A stretch of 64,000 bases of DNA from a candidate division KSB1 bacterium (lineage in GTDB: Bacteria; Zhuqueibacterota; Zhuqueibacteria; Thermofontimicrobiales; Thermofontimicrobiaceae), in contig JAPDPQ010000003.1 in assembly GCA_034506395.1 (NCBI GenBank), forward strand, positions 1-64,000, in the 5' to 3' direction. Every line of letters starts with the position of its first letter. Positions within the stretch are counted from its first letter, which is position 1. The notes under the pieces were generated by a model, which was not told the origin of the DNA, did no database searches, and saw only the letters and a program-made list of their open reading frames with translations. This document shows, piece by piece, positions 1 through 9,238 of this stretch. The translations under genes were made by a program, and so were the position numbers.

Positions 1-794
1 TCGTAAGCAAATGAACGATCCGGCTGATATCGAAAATAAACCGTATCTCCCGCCACCTTGGTCGTCTCTGGCTTCGCATGACTCACGTTCACCGAATCAC
101 TCACTATATCCAAAAATACTGAATCAACATCCACTCCTGAACTATCCCACACCCAAAAATGAACCGCTGCATCCACTGGCACATTTATCTGGTCAGGATA
201 AGGATCATAGGGATTGATCACCGGACCAGCCGAATCCTCCAACGTATAAAAAACATAGCTTGTTTCGGCTTGATTCTTAAGATAAGAAACATCTTGAGCG
301 AATAAAATCACAGTAACTGTGTCTGACCAATCAAAAGGCATTGGGGAGGAATATTCGCAATCCACCTTGAATATGCTGTCCGCTAGCGTAATTTTATTAG
401 GTCGAACACTGTCAATTCCCCAAAAACGGCTTTTGATGGAAATAAAAATCTTGCTAGTATCAACGCCATATCTATCCCACTCATTCTTCTTTGGACGGAA
501 GTCATCATTCACGCGAAATTTAATGATCGTGTTTCTCGGTACTCCCCTCTGTTCTGCCTTAGGATTCAAGTCAGTAAAATAAGGCGGATATTTGTCGCAC
601 ATGATAGTTGCTATCGAATCATTTTTAGGTTGTGCGGATTTATCGCTGGGGAAATTTTGATCGTCAGATGAGACGCCTATTGGATCGGTGCGAATGGATT
701 TCGTTGCTGACCAACTCAAGTCTGACAAACCAAACATCCAAAATATTAGCACTATTCCTATGCACAGTGTTAATATTTTTGATCTGGTCTTCAT
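1..794 (-). CDS. Secreted Ig-like domain protein (3' end beyond window)
   Basis: An open frame of 264 codons runs from ATG at 794 to the left edge with no stop, so the C-terminus is missing. GAGGT lies 6 nt upstream of the ATG. Residues 1-30 form a signal peptide (basic start, long hydrophobic stretch, small residues near Ser29-Ala30). The rest is beta-rich with a PPYFTDLNP segment near residue 71 and repeated aspartate-rich turns, as in bacterial Ig-like or cadherin-like extracellular domains. It lies downstream of the PorV-OmpA and VWA genes on the same strand and may share their surface role. The exact family is not recognised; a FlgD-like tail could lie beyond the edge. Confidence 0.7.
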   Translation of the reverse strand, partial: MKTRSKILTLCIGIVLIFWMFGLSDLSWSATKSIRTDPIGVSSDDQNFPSDKSAQPKNDSIATIMCDKYPPYFTDLNPKAEQRGVPRNTIIKFRVNDDFRPKKNEWDRYGVDTSKIFISIKSRFWGIDSVRPNKITLADSIFKVDCEYSSPMPFDWSDTVTVILFAQDVSYLKNQAETSYVFYTLEDSAGPVINPYDPYPDQINVPVDAAVHFWVWDSSGVDVDSVFLDIVSDSVNVSHAKPETTKVAGDTVYFRYQPDRSFAY

Positions 795-841
795 AAGTGA
801 CCTCGTTGGGATTCGGGATATTTTGATTGATAAATAACGGT

Positions 842-870
842 ATTAGGAAATTCTATTGGCTAGCTGTCAA
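842..870 (-). promoter_or_regulatory. Possible promoter of the left-edge Ig-like gene
   Basis: On the minus strand TTGACA (870-865) is followed after 17 nt by CCTAAT (847-842), a perfect -35 with a four-of-six -10. Transcription would start near 835, about 40 nt before the ATG at 794. Confidence 0.35.
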
Positions 871-1292
871 TCATGAATGGAGAGGCACTTTACCGTAAGC
901 TTGCGACACACGCGCATACGACACACCGTTATTTATGGGACATTATTTGGGTCTGAATTATTTTTAGTCGATTTTGCCCTAATTGTGTCACAATATCAAT
1001 GTATCTTACTGATCTTTACTGTTTTGGAAAGTAATTGAGTATTGATAATTCTGATAAACTTTTTGTAATTTTAAGTGATAATAATAATTTCTCCTCTAAA
1101 AATCAAGCACTTTCTTCGCTATTTTGTAATTTTTTTAGCTGGAGAAATATCACCATTGCAGTTCGAAAAAATTATGTTACAAAGCTCTTTTTATCAGAAT
1201 GAAACCATATGTTTGAGTAGAATTCTCTTTCTTTTAGCCATCTAACCCCTGATTCTGAATTTAGCATAATGGTTCGCATGCCGAGTTGATCT
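871..1292. other. Intergenic region, no gene seen
   Basis: About 420 nt of AT-rich DNA between the PorV-OmpA stop and the promoter of the left-edge gene. I see no convincing small ORF, RNA or terminator with a U-tract in it. Confidence 0.4.
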
Positions 1293-4202
1293 TTATTTCA
1301 CCTCCGTGGCTTTAGGCTTTTTGAGCAAAATAATATCCACACGCCTACTCAAAATCTTCCCATAAGGATCATCCAACGGAAAAACATATTCTTTCAAACT
1401 GCATGGATTCAGGTATTGGAATGGCTCGGCATAGCTGCCTGGATGTCCCGTATATTTTTTAATCAGCACATCAACGGGATCAATTGGGACTAATTTTTCC
1501 TCGATCGCTACTGAAGGACATTTTGTTTTTAATTTTTTTCTCATCAGTTCAAGATAAGTCTCAGCGCGCTGATGGGCCAAATTTACATTGTAAGAGAAGC
1601 CTCCGATATCGCATGCATAACCATTGAATTTCACCTTGAGCGATTCGGACTGACACAAGCGCTCGACCAGATTATCTATTCTTAATTCATTAAATGCAAA
1701 AAATTCCTTGGGACTGTCGAACTGGTTGAGATGCACCTGCACCTCCTGGTCTTCTATCATATCACATTTCAAATAAAACTCCTTGGTATCAGAGGTAAAT
1801 TCGCGTCCAAAACGATCTTGAACATAAACGAAATAATTGTAGCGTTGATTTAAGGTCACTAATCGGTTTTCGTTATCCCTGCCGATCCAGACGGTGCTGT
1901 CGATCATGTCGATCGGATGAGTCTCTGGATCAATTCGAAATGCTATTCGATATACATTATTTCTGCTAGGGCTCTCCTGAATAATTAACTGCCATGAAGA
2001 AATATCAACAAACGCTTTTAAATGGGAAATGAAAACCAGACCATCGCTGATTTGAGGCGGGTGAGAGATTTCTAAGGGGCCGAATAGTGCAAAATGGTCT
2101 TCAAGCTTGTCAGAGTTAAACAGAATCTCAACACGACGATTCTCCGCATTGACCATTGGCTCAGGGGCTCGTTCCAAGCGCCGTTGAGCAATATCATAGT
2201 TTGAATGTAACCCGATCTGATGCGCCGGCACACCTAACGAGTCCACCAAAATCTCTCTAACTTTTTGCATTCGTTCCGCAGCTAAATGATTTTGACCTTT
2301 TTCGGTAATCGGATCAATATAGCCAGCCAATTGAATTTTGAATTCAGGATGCTGGATCAGACGCTCAGCGATGACTTTAAGCAACGGCATGGGCTTTATT
2401 CTATCTTCTCGGTAGAAATCATCGTCTACAATATTCGATCCTTGGGCGAAAAAAACCAAAGGGACGATCGGAATTTCATAATAGCTAAAAATAACTTTTT
2501 TCGTTTTTAATTCTTCTTGAGCAGCGAATACATTCCCACGGGGGATCGTAATCGCGTAACATAAGTTTCCATTATTGCTATCATTCGATTCGAACACTCG
2601 ATTATCTGGATCGACTTGACCAATGAAATGATGTCGACCGATTTCATTGGTTTTCCAAAGAAATGAGAACTTTTTCGATTGCCTTGGTCTTAAGCTATCA
2701 ACACTGAATTGCGCTACGACTTTCGTAATTGCTTCACAATCGAAAGAATCGCTTAATGCCACATTAAATTTGTAAGCAGTCCAATTGCCGATGTTGGCGA
2801 CTTCGATTATAACATTTCCTTGGGTATCGTCATCCAAATCAGGCAATGTAGCAGATGGCTGAAATGCAATCTGCCTAATTATCAGATCCGGGGCTGCCTG
2901 AATGAACCAGCGGACGCTTTCAGAGCCTTGTTTTCGATGTTTATAACCGGTCGCAGATGCCAACCGCGTATGACCTTTTCGATCAATTGCGATGGTGTTC
3001 CAAAAATAAGTTCCGGGAGGAAGATTTGTCAATCGAACGGATGCGTCATATACGATTTGATCATTCATTAATTGGACTTTTGTAGTTGGATATTTGCAAA
3101 TCTGCTCAGCCATTTCTTTCAGCTTGGTTGAATCAGCATCGATAATATTCCGATACCGGATTTCATCACAAAAATCGGGGTCTTCCACCGGCTCCCAACA
3201 TAATTTGACTGTATCCTGAGGACCAAAAATGTGACCATTTTGGGGCGATATCAGGTAAAATGGCTCGGGACTCACGGAAAATACCCCGATCGCGCCGGAT
3301 CGAGTATAACCTAGCGCATCACCGAAATCAGATTGCGTGTAATCGGATTGCAACCCCGAATTGAAGGCATCCAGCTTAACGCCCACACCGAACGAAAAAT
3401 CACCCAAATCATCTTTGTCAAATGCATACCCGCTCCGAACAGCAATTAAATTTCGGAACCAATATTCTGCTCCGAGCCCCAGCTTCCAATTGCTATACTT
3501 ATATTTGGCCAGGTCTGTGGCAAGCAGTAAATGGTGGTAATCGCAATCGAGGAAACGATAACTAAGTCCAAATCGATACCCCATAGGAATAGGCGATTTT
3601 TCTTTGATGAAAGCGGTTTGAAACCCTATGTTTTGGATCGTTGCCCCAATCATGAATGGATGACTGAATAAATCCCATCTGGATAGAATCCCAAAATCGG
3701 TGGCTAAAGTGTAAGCGTCATATTCAACCAAAGTGCTTCGAGCAAACTTTACATTCAAACCGATCGACACATTTTTCGATAGCCAATCCAGTCGCTGCCC
3801 CAACGCGGCTGAAACCATAATATTGCTGGCGCTGGCCTTTTCATTATTTAGATCATCCTTCCACTCAGGAATTCCATGAAAAAATAGACCCAATCCAACA
3901 CCCGTTTTTCTGCTTCCTAACCATTGAAATTGCTTCAAGCCAGAGATTGCGCCATAATACATATCAGCGAAATACTTATTATACATGGCTGATATTTCCC
4001 AGCGGCGAATTAATCCGATCCCCGCAGGGTTCCAGTAAATGGTATAAACATTATCACCAACACCAGTAAACGCTGAACCTAATCCAATCGGTCGGGGACC
4101 AACTGGAATCTTCAAAAAGTTAGCACCTGTCCCGCTTGATTGAGCAGACAATACAGATATCCCAGATAGAAGGAAGATTATCAAAAAGATTAGCTTTCGC
4201 AT
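1293..4202 (-). CDS. PorV/PorQ-type barrel fused to CARDB and two OmpA-like domains
   Basis: A 969-residue outer-membrane protein. Residues 1-20 are a signal peptide ending near LSAQ. Residues about 21-310 match the PorV/PorQ (UPF0164) barrel, with the family's opening 'GPRPIGLGSAFTGVGDN' and 'WNPAG'. An Ig-like stretch follows (about 310-430), then a CARDB domain (about 437-547, ending ESNDSNN), an OmpA-like peptidoglycan-binding domain (about 600-697, with NRRVEILF) and a second, more divergent OmpA-like domain (about 837-957, with SRRVDIIL). PorV-family proteins help deliver type IX cargo to the surface; an OmpA tail would tie such a barrel to the cell wall. It starts 31 nt after the upstream VWA gene, so the two are probably cotranscribed. 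Confidence 0.8.
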   Translation of the reverse strand: MRKLIFLIIFLLSGISVLSAQSSGTGANFLKIPVGPRPIGLGSAFTGVGDNVYTIYWNPAGIGLIRRWEISAMYNKYFADMYYGAISGLKQFQWLGSRKTGVGLGLFFHGIPEWKDDLNNEKASASNIMVSAALGQRLDWLSKNVSIGLNVKFARSTLVEYDAYTLATDFGILSRWDLFSHPFMIGATIQNIGFQTAFIKEKSPIPMGYRFGLSYRFLDCDYHHLLLATDLAKYKYSNWKLGLGAEYWFRNLIAVRSGYAFDKDDLGDFSFGVGVKLDAFNSGLQSDYTQSDFGDALGYTRSGAIGVFSVSPEPFYLISPQNGHIFGPQDTVKLCWEPVEDPDFCDEIRYRNIIDADSTKLKEMAEQICKYPTTKVQLMNDQIVYDASVRLTNLPPGTYFWNTIAIDRKGHTRLASATGYKHRKQGSESVRWFIQAAPDLIIRQIAFQPSATLPDLDDDTQGNVIIEVANIGNWTAYKFNVALSDSFDCEAITKVVAQFSVDSLRPRQSKKFSFLWKTNEIGRHHFIGQVDPDNRVFESNDSNNGNLCYAITIPRGNVFAAQEELKTKKVIFSYYEIPIVPLVFFAQGSNIVDDDFYREDRIKPMPLLKVIAERLIQHPEFKIQLAGYIDPITEKGQNHLAAERMQKVREILVDSLGVPAHQIGLHSNYDIAQRRLERAPEPMVNAENRRVEILFNSDKLEDHFALFGPLEISHPPQISDGLVFISHLKAFVDISSWQLIIQESPSRNNVYRIAFRIDPETHPIDMIDSTVWIGRDNENRLVTLNQRYNYFVYVQDRFGREFTSDTKEFYLKCDMIEDQEVQVHLNQFDSPKEFFAFNELRIDNLVERLCQSESLKVKFNGYACDIGGFSYNVNLAHQRAETYLELMRKKLKTKCPSVAIEEKLVPIDPVDVLIKKYTGHPGSYAEPFQYLNPCSLKEYVFPLDDPYGKILSRRVDIILLKKPKATEVK

Positions 4203-4233
4203 TCTGAGTCCCTCCGTTTTTATCGAATCGATA

Positions 4234-7200
4234 TTATCGGATCACGATAACTTTTTTCGATGTTTGATTCGAGCCAGCCTTGATGACGATGACATAGACG
4301 TCACTGGCAACCAGATTGCCGTTATCATCCCTTCCATCCCAAGATAAAATTTCATTGTATCTTTCTCCAGCCAGCAAATTTGGAGTTTCTGGTAATTTTC
4401 TCACCAATTCCCCAGCAACATTATAGATGGAGGCAGTCGCTACATGATCTTTGGGCAGCACCAAATCGATAAAAGACCGATCTGATTCGCCAGGTACAGC
4501 AGGCTTAATGACGATGGGATGGACCCTACATTCGAACTCTGCTTCTACCGTGACAGTATCCTCCGCCTCAACTTTCTGTGAATCTCTATTTATGCCGTTG
4601 AATTTGAACCTAATTTTCTCCTGCTGTTTATCGGTGCGCTTCCAGGTATCAGTAAAATCTGGAATGATCCGATACCATTGATCCGCTGAATCCACTGGCA
4701 AAAGTGGTGTATGAGGTGCAATGAATGAATCTGCATAGGTAGTTACAATCGCTCCATCCTCAAAGTAGACGAGAAGATCCCACTCAACAAATATCTCGAA
4801 AACTTGGAGCTCAATTGTGATTGGATCGTGAGGCCGAATTTTTTCAGGCATGGCTCTGATAACTGGCGGAGGAACGTCCTCGCGCTTCTTAAAAACGATG
4901 TTCGTTGAAATATTGTTTTCTGGCTTTTCATCCTGATTATGCAAAATGAGTGCTGAATCAATGATCGCGATCTGCCATTTTGGCATCAACTTTTTGACCT
5001 GAACATCAAAATTAATTGAGCTTCTTTCACCAGGCATTAATGAATCAATTTGCCAGAACAACTGATGCTGATCAGCAGATGTGCTTGCCGGACTGCAACT
5101 AAAAGTACCAGGTACTACATCGACGTATTTTGATAAAATATTTTTCAGCACCGCATTATAACATGGAATTGATCCCTGATTCTCATAGCTGATGTGGTAG
5201 CTATAAATCTCATTTGGCACCACATATTGAATTGGATAGCTTCCTCCTACACTGAAAGAGTCGGTCGTGGCTGTGATCATGACAGATAGATCCACACCAA
5301 TATTGGGAGCCTTGTATTTTCCAATATCCGAATCGACAAGACCTATGGCAGGATAATTGACCGTTATATCGACCAGACGCCAAGTCCCATCCCGTGTAGT
5401 GTCCGTGGTCGTATGGGCCAGCACGTAATGGTTCTTGAACATTTCAGCAAATAGCTTGAAAATGTACCACATATCTCGCGTATCTTTTTCATAAATGAAA
5501 ATGCCTCCAGTTTCCTCCGCCAGTCGTTTGAGATTTGCCTGATCCGCATTGCCAAAACCGAAAACGAAAACAGGTACTCCCAGGGTATCAGCATGATGAA
5601 TGACATCATTCAAACCATGAAAGCTACCAGAATTTGGCGATGAAGTATATACGAATACCGCTTTTCTGCCATGGGTAAGTGCAGTTTGTTCAATGCCAGA
5701 AAAAATTGCGTCATACAATCGATGATCATTCGAAGCTGGTAGAGGTTTTTGGATCACGTTCATCAGCGCTGCTGTATCTGCTGTAAAATCTGTGGCCAAA
5801 TGGACGCTCCCGCTGAATTGGATAATGGCCATCTTATCTTGAGATCTCATTTGCCGAATAAGGGTTCTGGCCGCGGTATTCGTGTTGCTGGTATCAGCAG
5901 GTTCAATATTTGCGTCGATAATCATTGCCACTGAGAAACCATTAGAAAAATTCTCATCAATCCGCGCAATATTCAACGAAGAGATATCTCTTACGGAAGG
6001 AACCTGGTTATTCTCCCCATGATATTCTTGGATAGGTTTCCATATCTCCCGAACTTTCGCTCCAATGGGAGTGACCCAGTCCATCGAGGACCAGCTATTA
6101 ACATCCGCCAATCCCCGAATATAATGATAGTTTTGATCGGTTACCTGGATATATGAAAAAATGGGCTCAGGAAAAGCTGGCGACCTATCCAATATGTTCA
6201 CCCGATCCGACCAAGTTGAATTGTTCACCGTGGTTTTGAGCGATTGAAGCTTAGCAGTCACCAGAATCGAATCGATATTATTCGTTTCAACTATTTCAGA
6301 AACCTGGTTCAAATAATCGATTTCAAAATAAAACTTATAGTGGCCTTCTCCCTCTGGCAAGGCAGGCGTTTCTACGGCAAAATAAAGGCTATCGCCGGCC
6401 TCGATTCTATTTGCGATGAGCTGATCGAAAAATGGCGTTTTCCTCTGATCGTTCATCCAAATTTTGACATAGAATTGCTCATAAGTTGGCGTGGATCCAA
6501 TGTTTTTAATCCAAGTATGGAGCAGCAATGGAAAACCTGGGGACGCATAGTTACCGAAAATTTTCGGCTCTAACTTCGGTACTAAGTCGCGTGCCACGAT
6601 TTGAAAAGAAGCGGTCGTGCTATCCAATCTCTCTGATCCGTATATTATCACTGCTTTGTCTGAGATGACGATTGGCTCACCTCGGAATAATGATTTTAGC
6701 TCTTCATAAGGTTTGGCGCCCACAGTGATCAAAATACGCCTCCATTCGGTCATTTCCTTCGGATAAGATAAGTTTCTCCATTCAAGATTTGGAAGCGTAT
6801 TATCGCTCGCGGGAATATCGATAGATATGATTTCGATACATTGATCAACATTGCCTTTCGAGCTCCAAAAAAGATCTGTGATGATGACATCATCCAGATC
6901 TCTTCTGCTATGGTTCTTAGAACTTAAAAGAATGGTGGTAGTATCACCTGGCAAAACAGTGCTCGGCACCGCATTTTTTTCTATCTCGAGGTCTGGCACG
7001 ATCTCAACACGGATCGTGACCACGTGAAACGCCTCTGGCTGAGATAAATTGGATTTGTAGAACATGCCAATCCAGCATTGCAGATCGAATGAAGCACTGG
7101 TCCTATTTAAAATTTCAACTACATCCAAAATGAGAGTAAAAACAATCTGATTGGCATCAATTTCGGTTTCTGAAGCAGGGGGAATCGAGCTAATTTCCCA

Positions 7201-7659
7201 TTCGATCAATTCGAGAAGCTTGGGATTAAGCGAATTCACCGTAAGTTTCGGATCATTTATTATCCCAGCAGGCGTCGTTGAGATTTGTTGCCCCCATTGA
7301 GTTAAAGGAGCCTTTCCAACTGGTATTGACATATTCGGTGGGAAGCATTGTATTACAACAGACTCCATCGACCGCGTCCCTTTATTGCCGAATATAACCG
7401 TGAATTCAAGTGTATCCGTTGGAGAGACCTTTCCCCCGGGATAAATTTTGATTAAGCTTGGTTCAACCGTTATTTTTATCCAAGGATCTGGTTGCATCGG
7501 TTTAGCGAGGTTTTGTTGAGACGAATTTTGAATAGAGCTTGCAGTACCAGCCACAAGGTTTCTATCAATAAGGGCAGGAAAATAAAACTTAAACAAGAAC
7601 AAAGCTAAGCCAGTAAAGAGCAACACGTATCTACTCATAGGAAAGGAAGTTCGTTTCAC
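4234..7659 (-). CDS. Giant secreted protein: CARDB, VWA-like, FlgD-like C-terminal domain
   Basis: I choose the GTG at 7659 because GGGAGGG sits 7 nt upstream; the frame is open to 7773 without a ribosome site. The 1141-residue product has an N-terminal membrane/signal segment, DUF11/Ig-like repeats (about 60-340), a CARDB domain (about 356-463), a von Willebrand A-like domain (about 576-748) and a FlgD-like C-terminal domain (about 1073-1141, with LSWDGRDDNGN) of the type used as a sorting tail in type IX-like secretion. The VWA metal site is degenerate: the DxSxS motif reads DANIE. It is the first gene after a strong promoter with a leader of about 315 nt, upstream of the PorV-OmpA gene. 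Probably a surface adhesion or scaffold protein; substrate unknown. Confidence 0.75.
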   Translation of the reverse strand: MKRTSFPMSRYVLLFTGLALFLFKFYFPALIDRNLVAGTASSIQNSSQQNLAKPMQPDPWIKITVEPSLIKIYPGGKVSPTDTLEFTVIFGNKGTRSMESVVIQCFPPNMSIPVGKAPLTQWGQQISTTPAGIINDPKLTVNSLNPKLLELIEWEISSIPPASETEIDANQIVFTLILDVVEILNRTSASFDLQCWIGMFYKSNLSQPEAFHVVTIRVEIVPDLEIEKNAVPSTVLPGDTTTILLSSKNHSRRDLDDVIITDLFWSSKGNVDQCIEIISIDIPASDNTLPNLEWRNLSYPKEMTEWRRILITVGAKPYEELKSLFRGEPIVISDKAVIIYGSERLDSTTASFQIVARDLVPKLEPKIFGNYASPGFPLLLHTWIKNIGSTPTYEQFYVKIWMNDQRKTPFFDQLIANRIEAGDSLYFAVETPALPEGEGHYKFYFEIDYLNQVSEIVETNNIDSILVTAKLQSLKTTVNNSTWSDRVNILDRSPAFPEPIFSYIQVTDQNYHYIRGLADVNSWSSMDWVTPIGAKVREIWKPIQEYHGENNQVPSVRDISSLNIARIDENFSNGFSVAMIIDANIEPADTSNTNTAARTLIRQMRSQDKMAIIQFSGSVHLATDFTADTAALMNVIQKPLPASNDHRLYDAIFSGIEQTALTHGRKAVFVYTSSPNSGSFHGLNDVIHHADTLGVPVFVFGFGNADQANLKRLAEETGGIFIYEKDTRDMWYIFKLFAEMFKNHYVLAHTTTDTTRDGTWRLVDITVNYPAIGLVDSDIGKYKAPNIGVDLSVMITATTDSFSVGGSYPIQYVVPNEIYSYHISYENQGSIPCYNAVLKNILSKYVDVVPGTFSCSPASTSADQHQLFWQIDSLMPGERSSINFDVQVKKLMPKWQIAIIDSALILHNQDEKPENNISTNIVFKKREDVPPPVIRAMPEKIRPHDPITIELQVFEIFVEWDLLVYFEDGAIVTTYADSFIAPHTPLLPVDSADQWYRIIPDFTDTWKRTDKQQEKIRFKFNGINRDSQKVEAEDTVTVEAEFECRVHPIVIKPAVPGESDRSFIDLVLPKDHVATASIYNVAGELVRKLPETPNLLAGERYNEILSWDGRDDNGNLVASDVYVIVIKAGSNQTSKKVIVIR

Positions 7660-7974
7660 TGTTGAGCCCTCCCGATTGTGCTTAAGACTTAGATTCGACA
7701 CATAAAGTAATCTTTGAAGAAAAGTCAGGCGATCATATGAGGCCTGAGCAAAAAAACGATGAAAAACCCTCAAAAAACTCTTTAGATCGAATTGAATTCT
7801 AAGCCTAACAAACTCTTAGTCAACGGTTGCAGGTTCATGATGAGTGAAGAAAATCAAAGAAGCAAAATAGATGATAAAGCAACGGTCGGCAAAAATAAAA
7901 GCGTGAGATGCATGCTAATACATAAAGAAACAATCTCACATGACCTAAGTAATGAGATCATAAATTGAAGCTTC
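7660..7974 (-). other. Long 5' leader of the envelope operon
   Basis: About 315 nt separate the predicted transcription start (near 7974) from the GTG at 7659. It holds a 7-bp stem, GTGAGAT (7903-7909) with ATCTCAC (7933-7939). No known riboswitch class is recognised and no small ORF is convincing. Confidence 0.35.
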
Positions 7975-7980
7975 GCAAAG

Positions 7981-8009
7981 AATATAATAGAAATATTAAA
8001 AAATGTCAA
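7981..8009 (-). promoter_or_regulatory. Strong sigma70-type promoter of the envelope operon
   Basis: On the minus strand TTGACA (8009-8004), a 17-nt spacer, then TATATT (7986-7981). It lies just past the terminator of the transport block and drives the VWA and PorV-OmpA genes. Confidence 0.65.
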
Positions 8010-8035
8010 GATTTTTTTTGCTTTTTTTTATCTGA

Positions 8036-8080
8036 TAATAAAAAAGCCATTCCCCCCATTTCGCTTGGAGGCAAATGGCT
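8036..8080 (-). terminator. Rho-independent terminator of the transport block
   Basis: On the minus strand AGCCATT (8080-8074) pairs with AATGGCT (8051-8045), partly extended by a C-rich/G-rich inner stem, and is followed by a run of T. It lies about 50 nt after the stop of the RbsB-like gene. Confidence 0.7.
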
Positions 8081-8131
8081 CGTTCAAAGTAATAAGGTTA
8101 TATCTTCTGCGACTTTCGTTAAGAAACGTTA

Positions 8132-9070
8132 CTAACGGATCAAACGTTGAATCTCTGGCTGATCGAGATTCTCGCGGGTCACAATATAGACGCCGGTATC
8201 AATTCGTCTCGGAACCACCTCTCCAGCTAATACTTTTATGGCGGCCTTTACTCCTTCGTATCCCATTTTAAATGGATCTTGAACGATCAGCGCGTCGACT
8301 TCACCAGCTTGAAGCGCTTTTACTTCATTCGGGGCGGCATCGAAACCCACAACTCTCACCTGGCCAATCTTATTTTTGGACTTCAATGCTTGGATGACTC
8401 CAATCGTACCAGCTTCGTTGGCAGCAAAAATCCCTTTTAGATCTGGGTGGGCCGTAAGTATATCTTCGGTCACTGCCATGCCAACAGCTACCTCACTTTG
8501 AGAATATCGAATTGGGAGCAACGCTATATTGGGGTATTTTTTTATTTCGGAGACGAATCCTTGTTCCCGCCAATTCGAGGTCGCAGCTCCAGGAATAAAT
8601 GGAATACAAGCCACTTTCCCTTGTTCTCCGATCAATTCAGCCAATTTTTGGGCTGCCTTCTGTGCTGCGAGAATATTATCGGTTGCAATAAAGCTGATTG
8701 GCAAATCGGAATCTACTCCCGAGTCAATTGTGATGACTGGGATGCCGCGTTGTTGGGCTTTTTCCAAAACAGGAATCAGCCCTTGAGCATCGCATGCTGC
8801 CAAAACTATCGCATCTACGCCTTTGTTCACATAATCCTCGATAATCGCGATCTGCCCTGCAATATCAGTCTCCTGTGTAGGGCCCTTCCAGATCACATCT
8901 GCATTGAATTCTTTTCCGGCCGAGTCTGCCCCCGCTTTTACCGTTACCCAAAAGGAATGAACCAACCCTTTGGGTGAGACCAATATTTGAGGTTTATTTT
9001 TTTTAGATCTCCCTGCACAATTCCAAACAATTAACATAATAAGTAATGCCCAAAAAATTTTCCTGATCAT
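8132..9070 (-). CDS. RbsB-type sugar-binding lipoprotein of an ABC importer
   Basis: A 312-residue periplasmic binding protein of the type 1 (ribose/galactose, CUT2) class. A short hydrophobic leader ends at Cys18 (VWNC, an atypical lipobox). The mature part shows the expected two-lobe pattern: a lobe-closing segment rich in 'VNKGVDAIVLAACDAQGL', the hinge 'VVGFDAAPNEVKALQAGEV', and a C-terminal 'MGYEGVKAAIKVLAGE'. CTGGAGGAA precedes the ATG. It follows the RbsC-type permease after 168 nt and ends the transport block at a terminator. The ligand is probably a monosaccharide or a related small polar compound; the sequence does not say which. Confidence 0.88.
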   Translation of the reverse strand: MIRKIFWALLIMLIVWNCAGRSKKNKPQILVSPKGLVHSFWVTVKAGADSAGKEFNADVIWKGPTQETDIAGQIAIIEDYVNKGVDAIVLAACDAQGLIPVLEKAQQRGIPVITIDSGVDSDLPISFIATDNILAAQKAAQKLAELIGEQGKVACIPFIPGAATSNWREQGFVSEIKKYPNIALLPIRYSQSEVAVGMAVTEDILTAHPDLKGIFAANEAGTIGVIQALKSKNKIGQVRVVGFDAAPNEVKALQAGEVDALIVQDPFKMGYEGVKAAIKVLAGEVVPRRIDTGVYIVTRENLDQPEIQRLIR

Positions 9071-9238
9071 AAGATATATTCCTCCAGCTTAAAAATTCAT
9101 TGATGAACTCCGGTTCGATGATCATCGATTCATCAATTCGAGCGTTAAAGCAAGCCAAAGACCTTGCCAACAAGACATAAAAAATTAATAGCCTCAAATT
9201 TCGAGTTACTCGTGATCCGAAACCATTCAAGCATGAAA

